Shown here: piece after piece, positions 1-11,908 of the stretch
Numbering within the stretch: the first letter of the stretch is position 1
Layout: each line of letters starts with the position of its first letter
Assembly: GCA_025738555.1 (NCBI GenBank)
Contig: JAOVFP010000023.1
Location: forward strand, 1,612,001-1,676,000
Origin: Cyathus striatus
Taxonomy: Eukaryota; Basidiomycota; Agaricomycetes; Agaricales; Nidulariaceae
Reading direction: 5' to 3'
DNA length: 64,000 nucleotides
The notes under the pieces: model-generated
Told to the model about the DNA's origin: nothing
The model's input: the letters and a program-made list of their open reading frames with translations, nothing else
Databases searched by the model: none
Program-made: the position numbers and the translations under genes

Positions 1-1175
1 TGTGATGTGACTCCTAACGAGAGCCGTTCTTCCGTACCTTCCTCTCCTTCTGCCGCGTTGTCACAAAAAAGATAATAGCAAATACGCACTCGTTCAATTG
101 TGTTGTCCCCAAGCTTGTTCTCCCCAGCTGCGCCTACAAACCCAACGAACAAGCTTGTCACCAAGAGAAGAATAGAGAACGCGCTTTGCAGGCGCGAAAA
201 CATGGCAAAATATCGGCGAAGTTACTGCCTGCGAGATAAAGTATCGGCGTTGTTGCTAAGAATGGCCCAGGGGCGGAAGGGAGGAAGAAGGACCGGAAAT
301 CCTTATAGTTATACAAGCGTCGATGAAAGAGTCTTGAGAGCGTCGCTGGCAACGCCCACTGTGATTTCTGATCCACACGTATGTTGTCACGTGCATACAT
401 ATAGCACAGCGCTCATTCGGCCTGTTGTACTTGCTTTTGTAATTTGTTCTGCTATACGTAAGTACTAATTACCATTCATACCTAGTCACCAAACCAGATA
501 GCTGTAGCCACACTTTATCCATCAATTTCATCTCGAATCATGCGTCTGTCAAGTCAATCGGGGTACTCCCCGCTATTTTCTCATTATCTCCTTCAATTAT
601 TATCCCTCGTTCCCAACTCGTTCCTTTTCCATGCGTGGCGTCGGTCTGGCTGCTATTGATTTGTCTCTCTTGTCTCAGGCTTCATCTGCCCACATTGGTC
701 CATTTTACACTCGGCAGATTTAGAAATCCTGTCGTCTATTCTCCTTCGAGTTGTGCCGGGCACTTCTTCCGAATGCTGTGCGTTCCAAGAATTCTACGAG
801 GAGCCGTTTCCACACAAACGTACTGCAATTATACACCGTGACCATCCTTATCTGTCATTGTGCCCATATCTTTATCTCGCTGTTGCATACTTCTCGGCGT
901 TCTGGTTTCTATTATACAAGCTAGAGGCCCACTAAAATAGAAGACAATATCTCAGCAGATACACAGCCTTCTAGTATTTTGGGTCGCCTCATGCAGGTAC
1001 TCGACTTGCCCCGATGGATCACATGGAACTTATTGCGGCATCCGTGTGCTGCTTTAACGCTCAATAAGACTCCTTAACAGCAGGACTATGATCAGTACTT
1101 ATACTCGACTTATACTGACGTGCATCACCAATTCTGATTCCCCCTTCACTCCATATTCTACATCCTCACAGCACC
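1..1175. other. No supported gene (intergenic)
   Basis: Only short overlapping open frames occur on both strands, none with a recognisable domain or a convincing chain of spliced exons. The last 100 bases are probably the promoter and 5' UTR of the NACHT-type gene that starts at 1176. Confidence 0.5.
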
Positions 1176-3492
1176 ATGTCCATAGCATTTGACGAACAGT
1201 AAGTTTGAACGGTTTTTGTTTACGCTACCTTTCTTACAAAAATTGTATGGTCGTGTAGGCCGAAGCCAGAGTCCCTTACACGCGTCGTATTTCACAGTAA
1301 GCTTTCCACAATTATATGTGGCGCGCTACTAATTTTTTACAGTTGCAAATGCAGTCGGTCTTTCAGACGAAATAAACAGACAAGTCCCTAAGACTCTTGC
1401 TGCCTACGTTTCAGTAGAAGGCCCAGATATTTCAAATGGTAAATACGATTTGACATCATCTGGTTTTTCGAGCGACAAGTCCCAACAAACCTGGAATGAC
1501 AACTTGCAAGCGTACGTCCGTTTCCATTACAATGTTATCCACTGACAATTAACAAGCGGTATGACAATAATAGAATGAGACTTAGACTTGATTCCGAGAT
1601 CACATTTTGTGTTAATCACCTTCAATCACGTACTCCGCTAGCACTACCGTTCAAAAAACAACGAAATATTGTTCTGGCGCAAACGGATCGTTATGTTCTC
1701 AGTGATCTTTATAAAATACAAGCCGAAGCGGACGCCAGTGTTGTTTCTAGTCCTGGAAACGGTTCTCCAAGATTAAATCGAAGTGGGTACTACTTCAACG
1801 CGTTTGTAGTCTATTGTTCTGATAACGCCACAGATACTATTTTACTGCCACTTCACACAGATTCAAAGTCGAAAACGCAAGCAAACCTTGTTATTTCTGT
1901 ATGTAGAATTTTGGAAGGTGCAGAATTCCAAGAACAATTACAACGAGACCTGGATGAGATACAGAAGAAAAATGCAGCACAGGATGAATTAGAGTCGTAT
2001 TTAAGCCGAAGTGCAAGAGAACTTATTATTGCTGAATCTAGCATACCAGGGTCGTCGTCGACTACTACGGTAGGTTAATGTACGTTATTTACTTATAGCT
2101 ATTTGCTAAGGTAGAAATTTAAGAAAATTAATCGCATTCATATTGCTATTGGAGCGATTGCGTCTGTGTCTAAGGTAGGCATTATTAACTCCATTCTAAC
2201 ACACTGGGTATATCTAGTCTAAATTCTTTCACAGGTTGTTATTAATCATTATACCGAAAGCGATATAGATGCGATTCAGCTAGCATCTACCATGTATGAA
2301 ACAATCGCTCAGATGAATGCTGTCAACAACAATGATATATTCCATAAATATTTCAAGCACATTCTCCTTTCGGAAATTATTAGCGCATCTTCACATCTTA
2401 ATCATTATTTTGTTAAATGCTCATCGAGCATCAAAAATAATGTGCAAGTTAGCAAGACCTGTTTTCTAAACTTTCAAGATATAATCAACTGCGTTGTAGA
2501 TGGGACCAGCTCTAGTTCTGGGGGCAGTGGCGACAATTTCAATATACTGACGTCTAATGATGGTAGGCTTCCGTTAAATGCTCAAGGTAAGTAATGCCAT
2601 GTCTTCACTTGACCGCTTAACATATGTAACACATGTAGCCACGTCCTATAACACCAGAATAGAGGAGCTAAATCCAATTGAAATGAAACCTCCTTCAACT
2701 CCAAATAATAATATAGACTTCTCTGAACCCATTCACAATGTATCAAAATGGTTGCTTTATCCAAACAAACATCAGCCCAATATCTTCCATATCTATGGAC
2801 CTACAGGCTCAGGAAAGGGTGCCTTAATTACTTGTTTAGTAGAGGAATTCAGGGAGCTGGGTTATATGAAAGGATATTTTTCTTTTCAGCCACTCAGCAA
2901 GGGTAATACAAGCATGCTAGGCATGCTTGTACCCACTCTTGCATTTCAGTTGGCAAAGTCCCTTCCAGGAATTATGGGATACATTTGCAAAGCACTTGAA
3001 GAAACTCCTGAAATACTACGATATGATCTTAAATCTCAGTTTGATAAATTACTGAGAAGACCTCTAGAAGCTTTTGAAGCAGACATAGATCATCAGTATG
3101 GAAAAGGCTATTTCCAGCCTATTATAATTGTTCTTGACAAACTGGATAAATGTGATACATTCAAGGATGAAGACCTCAATCTGCTCTTAGATTTGTTAAC
3201 AACTGAGCTTTGCACTTTACCTCATTTTGTGCACATATTGGTGGTCAGCAGGCCTATGGAGAATATTAAGCAGAAGTTCAGTGCTAATTCATCTGTAATG
3301 AAGCATGAATTATATTTTCTGGGTCAAAAGAATCCAAATGGAACTCTGAATGGGGAAGGTAATGGACATATTAAATACAAAGGTCCTCATAATAATACTG
3401 GACACACAAAGAAGGTTTCCTTGTTGGCAAAGATGAAGTCTAACTTGGATGCAATTACTGAGGCGGAGAATTCATTGCAAGCTACATCTTGA
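1176..3492 (+). CDS. NACHT/STAND-type NTPase-like protein, degenerate nucleotide-binding motifs
   Basis: Seven predicted exons: 1176-1198, 1259-1296, 1343-1515, 1557-2069, 2115-2174, 2235-2586, 2639-3492. They join in frame to 670 residues. The first ~385 residues are an unrecognised N-terminal region. A NACHT-like core follows: P-loop GPTGSGKG at about 440-447, a hydrophobic stretch reading MLVPTLAFQLAKSLP near 482, and a Walker B-like VLDKLDKCD near 551. Basidiomycete NACHT proteins usually read GxxGxGKS/T and VIDALDECD at these places. Here the last P-loop residue is Gly and the Walker B Glu is Lys, so ATP/GTP hydrolysis is doubtful. The protein ends about 110 residues after Walker B, with no WD40, ankyrin or TPR repeats. 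Family members are thought to act in non-self recognition; that role here is inference. Splice choices are manual, but all phases agree. Confidence 0.7.
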
Positions 3493-3825
3493 TTTTGACA
3501 GTCACTTTAGGCTTTTATAGTAAAGATGGGGATTTTATATACATCCTAGAATAGCTTTAATATTTTCACCTACCCATGATACAGAAATTCAAAGTGACAT
3601 ACTTACTCTTTTATTTTTTAGGTAAACAGTGCCTGCAAGTTATACATATGTTGTAAATAGTAAGTAAATGCATACACCAATATTATACAACATATCATAT
3701 GTCTCTCATGTTTAAACACTAAAGTATCTTTCAAACATTAAGAGAATATTTGACCCTTCTCAAGGGCAACAAAAACCATTCATCGACGATTAAAAAACCT
3801 GCGACAATAATTATACAAATTATAT
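3493..3825. other. Intergenic, AT-rich
   Basis: AT-rich 3' flank of the NACHT-type gene running up to the tRNA. No coding frame is supported. Confidence 0.6.
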
Positions 3826-3927
3826 TGTCGGTATCTGGAATCGAACCAGCGGTTCCTCGGAACTAATCACAACTAGATTAACATTAGTAACCACAACGAG
3901 GTGATTTAACCCCTAATCGATACCGAC
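3826..3927 (-). tRNA. tRNA-His (anticodon GTG) with intron
   Basis: On the minus strand, 7-bp acceptor arms (positions 3921-3927 with 3827-3833) pair perfectly and the discriminator base is A. The D stem GATT/AATC, the anticodon stem CCTCG/CGAGG and a TTCGATT T-loop are all present. The anticodon GTG lies at 3892-3894 (complement). About 28 extra bases after the G at position 37 of the tRNA form the usual nuclear tRNA intron. One T-stem pair appears as G-A, so the outermost T-stem pair is weak. tRNAscan-SE would settle the exact intron ends. Confidence 0.88.
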
Positions 3928-4300
3928 ATAAAAATTAGCAATTAAGTCGTTCCTCATTTGGAATAAACATTTAATGAATACATCTCAAATATCTCTTCCT
4001 CGAATATAAGCTGTCAGCTGATGTACATTACAGAAGCCAAATATTCATTCACAACAGCCGCTATAGAATCAACAGAAATTGAAGCTATGACACCAGCTTA
4101 ACGGTATTTTAAGAAGCACCGGCTACAGCATAAAGTCAGTCATTCAGGTGCTCAGAATTTTCATTCACAAACCAGGTCCCTGGAAAACTAGTAAATTAGG
4201 CATATACTTAATTTCTGCACTGCCAACTATAGCAAGAACTATGTAGAAGAACGAACGGTCTACGTAGGTACGGGTGTGTAGATACAGAGCGGAGAGCAGG
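3928..4300. other. Intergenic
   Basis: Region between the tRNA promoter side and the ERD2 stop codon. I see no gene. It probably contains the ERD2 3' UTR. Confidence 0.5.
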
Positions 4301-5316
4301 CTACGCTGGGAGCTCGAATTTCTGGCCTTGCAATACTCTATAACAGATAACGTAAGTATTGGAAAGGAAAAATAGAACGAAGAACATACTTGGTGAAGTA
4401 GACATAGAAGAAATCGATGTAAAGACCTGTCTGGACTAGGCCAGCAGTAACGGCGATAGGATCCACTGCTCCGTCTTCGGTGAAGTATCTGTGTACATGT
4501 CAGGCAGAATTCTTAACAGCGAAGCACAGCAAACGCGTGGTCGAGGGAAAAGAGGGAAGAGACACGGATACGAGTAACACGATTCACCCATGACGTACAG
4601 CACTCTCCGCTCGCAAAACGTTGAACAGAAACAGTATAACTCACCTGTATATCCAATTCGGAATGTACAACGCCCTGTACATGCCCAATGCTGCCAAATA
4701 GTGCGTCGTAATGGTCTCCGCCTCTCCAGTGCGCTGAAGCATGAACAACTGCGGAAGGATAGCAACCGACTCGAGGAAGATGGAGAAGGACCAGAGAATC
4801 TCTGAGGGCGAGAATTTATAGTTGAAGATGAGCGCTAGCACCAGGCAGGGGCCTAAGAGATATTCAATGCGGAAGGTATCGATTGAGGGGTCGTGTGTTG
4901 GTCTGAGGGTTTGCTTTTAAATAGAGCAAACTGAGAAGGAAAGGAGGACGCACCTGTACTTGTATTTCATAAGGTAGAGGATGTAGCAGCTGCTAGCAAT
5001 GAAGAAGAGTTTCATGGCGGAGTTGTAGAGCGAGACATAGCGGTAGAGGAGGTCGAGATAGCGCGTGATGAATACAGCAACATAGAGGGCTTGTGTTTTG
5101 AATGAAATGCCTAGTATGGTCAAGGCTTCGGTTAGGCCTCTGGGAAAACGACGGCAAAAGATAACACACCTCGACATGACCGAGTCGTCTGTATTTTATG
5201 CAATAAAATGAATATGGATGCTAGATGCGACAAGTCGCCTGTGCGCGAGTATGTGTAAGCACCGTACACAGCTGGTTACGACATGATAACGCACCAAGAA
5301 GCCGAAAGATATTCAT
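4301..5316 (-). CDS. ERD2: ER lumen protein-retaining (KDEL/HDEL) receptor
   Basis: Six predicted exons on the complement: 5295-5316, 5170-5238, 4954-5110, 4645-4902, 4390-4488, 4301-4337. They total 642 nt and give 213 residues, the normal length for this family. The product begins [16 protein letters not shown] and includes [37 protein letters not shown] and PNWIYRYF. It ends with [11 protein letters not shown]. These are hallmark ERD2 segments spread over seven membrane helices. The receptor binds HDEL/KDEL-tailed ER proteins in the Golgi and returns them to the ER in COPI vesicles. All exon phases fit and introns have GT-AG ends. No key segment is missing. Confidence 0.97.
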
Positions 5317-8300
5317 AACGAATTACAATAGTATTTCAAGGGAAAGAGACGGAGGTGCAGGCGGCGAAAGGGAGAAAACGGTGGCAGTTGGTAGCGAGTA
5401 GATTCCTGACGCTCAACATCACTTGTACGACGTGTTCGTTCCACAACGCAAATGTATGCTGACTAATCATCCTCACGGTTCAGGAGACTTCCTACTCAGC
5501 TGATTTTTACTGTTCACCTTCGTCATCCTTTTCGTTATCCTCATCGACGCTGTCAACCGTCGCTATTATCTTCCATGCCGTTCATCGTGTCCAGCGCGAC
5601 AGTGTTTCTTGAGTGTTTCATTGCACGTCGAGAAATGTCTCAGGCAAGTTTCACATTCACCTTCTCTTCTCGCAAAGATGTTCTAGGTAAAAGGGTCGAC
5701 TGCCCTACTTCACGTACAAGAACCGCCTCATATACATACATCCTGAACCCGCAAAGGTCCTTTCTCCAATGAACCTCTCAGAGCATACAGAGGCGCGTTG
5801 TAAGGCAGGACCAACAGCACCTTTGCTCTCTTAACCCGAGACATAGGAGGAGACTCTAATATCCATAGGCTGCAATGATCTCGAGTCGAACGATCTTGCA
5901 GCAAAGGCAGAGTCGCACATTCTCTCCTTCAGGAGTCGTCCAGCTAGCCAAGCTCGCTCGATCCCCTTCCTCTAGAGTCCAGATCGAGTCGGGTGGTCTC
6001 TAGTGTGGTACTTTTATTTATTAACGGACGATAAATCATTCCATATTGCCTGCTATAAAGCATCCTGGCACGAGCTTAACGCTTGGGAGTGTGGTTGTAG
6101 GCATACAGCGTGGTTCGGTGTGTGTCGGAGTTCTAGGGGCTTGTGTGTGGTATTAGTAGGGGAGGCATGAGATCAGTTATTTTTGAGTCTGTCCTTGTGG
6201 CAGCCTGAGCGAGATTCTCGTTTTCTATTACGCTTAATTTTGAATGAATTCTGACCGCTTTACTTTTATTTAGAGACTGTTGCGGCGTCATGCTCAGACG
6301 ACGAAACTTTACGAGAATGATAACGACATTGGAACGTGGTAGAGAAGATCTTGTCATTGCTACCGGTGTGTGGCTTGCAAGCTGTTTGCGGCACGATGTG
6401 GCTGAGGGTGTTACAGTGCAATTTTTCAGCGACGGTCCCGGTTGCACTGCATTCGGGCATGCATTACGGGGTGCGTCTTCCGAACTGATGTAGCTGTCTG
6501 TCTGGAATGTTATTTCGCATTTCTTTGTAACCATATCTCACAGCATAACTGACAATACAACCAGTGCTTGATATTATATTCAGCGTTTCCAATGCGTAGT
6601 GCGACTGGCAGACTTCATGGAATGTGGCGTTGTGCTGGCCTACGTTTAACCATTCGTGGTCGACTACTTCAGTGACCACGGCATTCGAAAGTCATAGCTT
6701 TGTGCTGTTAACGTTAGTACTGCTGCGTAATACGATCAATTCTGAAACAACTTATACAGCATATGTTTGATAACGGAAACGTTCATCCCGGACCTTATGT
6801 ATGCTAACGTCAGTTTGTGCTCTTAACACATTCCTAATTTTTGAGTGCTTGGTAACAGCAGATGCTGTGGACGACCTATTGAATAATGTTGGTGAAGATC
6901 TACTCAAGCGGAAGTCGTTAGGGTCTTCGTGCGGTGGCGTTATGTTAGCACAAGTCACTGCTGTTTAGGCCACAATCGGTCGAGGTAGATGCTTTAAGAT
7001 GAAGCCTACTGAATATCATTAGCAAGATGTCACGTAAGGAGACGTAGCCCAAGTATAGGGCGACTTCACGAACTATTCGTATCTCTGAGATACTTATTCG
7101 AGTGTGTTTGGAAGCATTTATTATGCACTTCTTCTCTAATTGCTGATGTTCGTAGAAATGAACTTACGGCGGCCTGTGTAAGCCTACGGTACAGATTCTA
7201 TCGTAACCACGATGTCAGGTGTAACGCGATCGCGGTGGCGCGTGAAGCTCTATGAAACTCAATGAAACTACAGAAAGTTATACCCTGAGGTTGCCATACC
7301 ACTGCCATACCGTCTCATACCGTGTCGATCTAAATAACGCAAATCTCTTTTCTGGGCGTTAGATTGGCGCGACTACACGTATCTCTAAAGATCTCTAAGC
7401 ATCCTTGCGAAAGTGATCTCCAGCTTCTCAAGTGGGGTTAATATCGTTGCGTCAGACTTATGCTACTGTCTCTTAGACATTTTTTCATCGACATTGTATC
7501 AGCTTTCTCCAGCATTCGTTCCGCCACTCGTTCATTATATGGAATCATGATGCATGATGTGTCCAATCATTTCCAATGCCAAAACTCACTGAAATCTTCC
7601 TCATACTGCGCAGTATCCGGCAACTGCGCTGGTACGGCCTTGCGGCATCCAATCAAGTCCAGACCTATCTGGGAAATATATTTTCTACTCACAGCTTCCG
7701 TCCAGTGCAGTCTGGGAGCACTCTCATCGGTCGCTGTTAGTCGCTGTTATGGGATTACGGAACGGTTCAATGATGTGTATACCGGCAAAATGCGCCGCCT
7801 GTAATATACCCGCTACCCCCTATTACGAAGTGATCTGGAACAGAGTACGCTCTAACTCAACTTTATGCATTTTATTTGGTTCTTTGTACACCTTCTCAGT
7901 CGATTTTTTGCCACTATTCCGGTTGCGAGCGGAACGCATTATCACCGTTCATTTGAGCGCTGTGTACAGTCTGCTAGCGCTAAACTTATGATCATGACGC
8001 AAACCTTCTAAATATAGAATGTCCGCCAGCACTCACCTGGTTGTCATCCCAATCCTCCACATCACCGCCAAGAATAGCGTGACTCCGGATTTTGTTGTTC
8101 CTCGCACCTCCATTTGTGGCCTCAATTATCTAACGTTTGCTTGTTATCTCAAGCTCTCACAAGGGTATCTTTAGATAATTATGGAACATTTTCCATTCTG
8201 ATTCCATATGTACCTGATGATGCTGGGAAGTGACCTCGCAAACGAGATATTCTTGTGGCACTTTTGAAGTTGTATTTTTTTTTTTACCGAATCCCACATC

Positions 8301-8657
8301 CTCCCTTCCTTCCCCTGGTTTCGAAGAAACTCAAAACTTCGAGCCTGTCAAACAACCTATAGACTTTGCTAGTCCAAAGTTTATGTCTATACTCCGGCTG
8401 CTGGGATCAGCAGAAAAGAGCTAAACCAACGGTGAAGCAAGCTGGGCTTTATTTATTGCTATCCTCCTGCAATCTGTTGTTGAAGCCTCAACTGATCGTG
8501 ACTAGGACGCGCGATCGTTCGTTTGCAACAATCTGTGCATCAGCTTGTCGCTATTTAACTTCGTTGAGCACACTCGGAGCTTGGGACCGTTAATTGGCGT
8601 CTCGCTGCTGGTGAAGGTCGACGTCCTTCGCCGTCAGGCTCTGTCATCGTACCTTAC
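5317..8657. other. Long intergenic region without a recognised gene
   Basis: About 3.3 kb. Open frames of 60-130 codons occur on both strands and overlap one another. None shows a known domain or joins to neighbours by good splice signals. A T-rich run at 8272-8285 precedes the promoter region of the next gene. I see no clear transposon ends. Confidence 0.5.
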
Positions 8658-10038
8658 ATGGGGCGACTTGTTTTGCCAATACTACGTTGTATTAGCCTGC
8701 TTACCATCTTCTCTCTTTTCATATCAGCCCATGCCTTTCCCCTGGTGCACTCGGATACCCTCCACTCACGCTCTTTTATCATTTCTAATACAACCGGAAC
8801 CCCCCAAGTGATCGATACGGATACGAACGAATTTGTTACCCAATCACTAGCGACAGACGGCTCTGGCGATGGATTCGATGTTCCTGCCATTATATGGCTT
8901 GCATTTTGCCTCGTTTTTGGTGTGCCGCTAATGTTTGCTGGAGTTTGGGGGTTAAAACACAAGATATCGGCAACGAGAGCTATAGTGCTGGGATTGGTGT
9001 TTGCTATCTGTTGTACGTGCGTCTTTCATTCTGTGGCTTGAGTTGTACCCTTTCTATCGCCTTCCATTCGCTCTAGAATCTCCATTCTATTTTTTCATGT
9101 CTCGCAGCAAAGCACCTTATTGATACCCCTTCTGTAGCATGGTCCGCTCTAACAAACACACTCTCGTCCACTCCATCGATCTCTGACATTCTTCTCACCG
9201 CGGCAACACTTGGTTTTTTTGCACTTGGCTTCCTCCTTGGCCTTTCCAGCTTTACAAAACATCTGGCAACGATTGCCCTTGGCATACTAGGTGGCTTGAG
9301 TTTTGGAATTCGCGTGGTACTGTTGCGACAGGGCCTGATTTTTGGTGGCGTTGAGACAGGAGAATATGCAGCGAATTGGATTATTGTCGGTATTACGGGA
9401 TTACTTGGAGGGATGGTGTTGTTCTACAAGAAATCAAAAAGGCTTGGACTTGTGAGTGATATTGTAACTATTGGTGTCAAAATGCTGAAGCTGTGAATCA
9501 CAATATAGGCCGTTGCATGTGCCTCAGCTGGCATATTTCTGACGTTCCTTGGGGTTGATCTAATATTGAACAAACAAACAGGCATGAGCACCGGTTTGAG
9601 GTTTTTGTTCGACAGAAATAAAGCTCATCTTATCGTGCGTTCTTTTCTTGTTTCAACTTTCCAATAGCCATATTCACATATAAAATCATAATAGGACATA
9701 ATGCAACGCGGCTATGAACCTACTTTATCTACTATAATTCTTCTTGCTGTATCTCTCGGTCTTACGTATGTCCCTTACTATGTCTTCTTCCCTTATCTGA
9801 CCATTTTTGTAGACCGATCATGGGATATATCCAATATCACTTCTTCCCTCCGCCACCTCTTTCAAGTGACTCAACGCTCGACTCAGAAAAGAGCTCAATA
9901 CCAGAAAATAACGAGATAGCTCCGTTACCTCCACCTCCAAAAATGACTGCATTAGTAAAAGAGCGGAGGTCATTCTTTGGCGAGATGTGGGATGCTGCGA
10001 GGTTTAAAGGAACGAGTCCAAATCGGTTCAGTTTGTAA
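8658..10038 (+). CDS. Multi-pass membrane protein, DUF4203 (TM7S3/TM198-like)
   Basis: Five exons (8658-9012, 9108-9451, 9509-9634, 9695-9765, 9813-10038) join in frame to 373 residues. A signal peptide (first ~26 residues, ending near SAHA) precedes an extracytoplasmic segment containing an N-glycosylation site (NTT). A series of glycine-rich hydrophobic helices follows, for example TLGFFALGFLLGLSSF and WIIVGITGLLGGMVLFY. The C-terminal tail is hydrophilic and proline-rich (IAPLPPPPK). Signal sequence plus about seven helices with small-residue motifs matches the fungal TM7S3/TM198-like (DUF4203) family, whose function is unknown. The stop lies only about 80 bp from the TIR transposon. Start choice: the first ATG that gives a clean signal peptide. 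Confidence 0.82.
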
Positions 10039-10115
10039 CAACATGATGGTAGAAGGCTCAGGCTGAACTTTCGTAGTATGATTGCCTGTCGGTTATTTTA
10101 TTTATTGTATCTAAG

Positions 10116-10233
10116 CAGACTCCAAACCAGTTGCTCGCGCGGTCAAGTTTGGCTAACGCCGTTAAATCCGTAGAAGTTTGGGAACTTGACCGCGCTGTAG
10201 CGACTGGCACAACTTGCAAAGTAGACCACGTGA
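10116..10233 (+). repeat. Left terminal inverted repeat of the TIR element
   Basis: 118 bp, matching the right repeat in reverse complement with two mismatches. The repeat itself contains an inner inverted repeat: GCGCGGTCAAGTT pairs with AACTTGACCGCGC about 35 nt later, and the outer CCAGTTGCT/AGCGACTGG arms extend the stem. Each end can therefore form its own hairpin. Confidence 0.92.
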
Positions 10234-11192
10234 TCCAATCATTTACACCTTCGTGAGCGGCAACTGCAAGTGCTAGTCCAAAGTGCGCCATTCCTGCATG
10301 GTTCCTGTGCTGAACCACATGTGCAATGTGTACTATGCATGTTTTATGAATTTTATGTAGAATAATTATATATAACCAAAAGGGCTGTTCATATGATTGC
10401 CAAACGACCACCAACTGGCAATGGATCTCCATACCTGATTACTTGAGGGTGTGGAGATGTCTTGAAACAACAACTTCACCATATCTATTTTTATTAAAGC
10501 CATACTCAACCACACATTTTCAGTTTCCCCAGTCAAGCCAACAACTAATAATTCAAGTCCCAGGAGTGATGGTGTTGAAAATGATGATGGGTGCAAAAAA
10601 AAAAAAAGTGGATGAAGAGGGCTAAAAATTGAAATATAGTCCTTCTATCAATTATAAGTGCCAATACATTGTTAAATGTATAAGACAACTAATGTCGCAC
10701 CTAGAAAGCAACTGTTACAATTAGCATTTTTCTTCAAAGTACAACTGAACATCGCATGCTGCAATTACTTACAATCTGTTCTTGGGATTTTTTTCCATTC
10801 AAATGCAGTTCCTGAGTGTGTTGTTGAAATGCTTGCACACACTGGTCTATCTAGTATCTATTAGCCTCACATCAATCCACAACACTGTTAACTCACTTTC
10901 TGAAAAGGCTGAAAAGTGATCACAAGATGCAGTTTGAACTATGACAATGGCATTTGCATATGATGATTTTGATATTATATTTTAAACATCGGAGCCTAGA
11001 GCCTTGACAGAGCCAGAGCATCGTCGATTTCAAATTTGCAGGGCTTTACTCCAAAGATCTCCATTTTGGAGCTGATTTTACTGGCTAATGGAACCCGATA
11101 TCGTAATCTCAACATCCTAGAGCTGATATGGACTGAAGGACGGCTATGTATGGAATATGTCCACTGATGCATAGCATGTGAGAAATTTTATT

Positions 11193-11310
11193 TCACGTGA
11201 TCTACTTTGCAAGTTGTGCCAGTCGCTACAGCGCGGTCAAGTTCCCAAACTTCTACGGATTTAACGGCGTTAGCCAAACTTGACCGCGCGAGCGACTGGT
11301 TTGGAGTCTG
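11193..11310 (-). repeat. Right terminal inverted repeat of the TIR element
   Basis: Reverse complement of the left repeat over 118 bp. It carries CCAGTCGCT where the left end has CCAGTTGCT, which makes the internal stem slightly better on this side. It ends in CTG directly before the second copy of the 9-bp target duplication. Confidence 0.92.
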
Positions 11311-11319
11311 GTATCTAAG

Positions 11320-11908
11320 TTACTTCTTGCTACTGGCAAGCTAGTACGAGTATTAAACATAATGCAACTTGTGGACCTCTATAGTTACTTATCTGAGTAA
11401 AGTATACATAATGAGTACCCTGTATTTTTTGCCGAGTTGATTTTATGTTGTATGCACAAGAAACTTGAATCATTGAGGGTACACATAATACTGGAAGAGG
11501 TGTTTAAATGTTTGGACACTGGATAACTATTTGAGAAAGGGTGAAAGGGAAAAGTTGCAATTGTTGCTGTTGGGAAGTATTTTTGTGCCTTGCAAATCAC
11601 AATTCTCTATCTTCTAGCCACCACATTGAACGCAGGGATAGGCTGGCAGGATAATGACAAACTTTCTAGTACTGTAGATGTACTTAGTGCTGGATTAAGA
11701 ACAGATTGTGCACCTGGTAAGCTTACCTGAGCTATTGGGTTCAGGAATTCATAGAAACTATAAATAGCTAACAGTTGGAAACAACTCCGCTATCGACTCC
11801 CCTTGCTGTATTACCACTTCACTTGGTATGTTTCATTCTCATCCTAGACACAAATCAGCAAATAATAAAGAATAAAATAGACCAGCCACATCACTATCAC
11901 CATCTACA
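11320..11908. other. Intergenic between transposon and proline-rich gene
   Basis: About 590 bp with no supported coding frame. The last 150 bases are the probable promoter and 5' UTR of the gene starting at 11909. Confidence 0.45.

Larger units (their letters stand above)
10107..11319. mobile_element. Non-autonomous TIR DNA transposon (MITE-like), 1195 bp plus 9-bp TSD
   Basis: The element spans 10116-11310 and is bounded by near-identical 118-bp terminal inverted repeats beginning CAGACTCCAAACCAG. It is flanked by a direct 9-bp target duplication GTATCTAAG at 10107-10115 and 11311-11319. The TIRs differ at only two positions by eye, which suggests a recent insertion. The interior has no transposase-like frame. 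A 9-bp duplication with long TIRs resembles Mutator-like elements, but some other fungal superfamilies (for example KDZ) also have long TIRs, so the family is not assigned. It lies about 80 bp downstream of the DUF4203 gene. Confidence 0.93.

Noticed and set aside
10116..11310. An encoded transposase inside the TIR element
   Set aside because: The interior frames are short and unrelated to known transposases, so the element is treated as non-autonomous.
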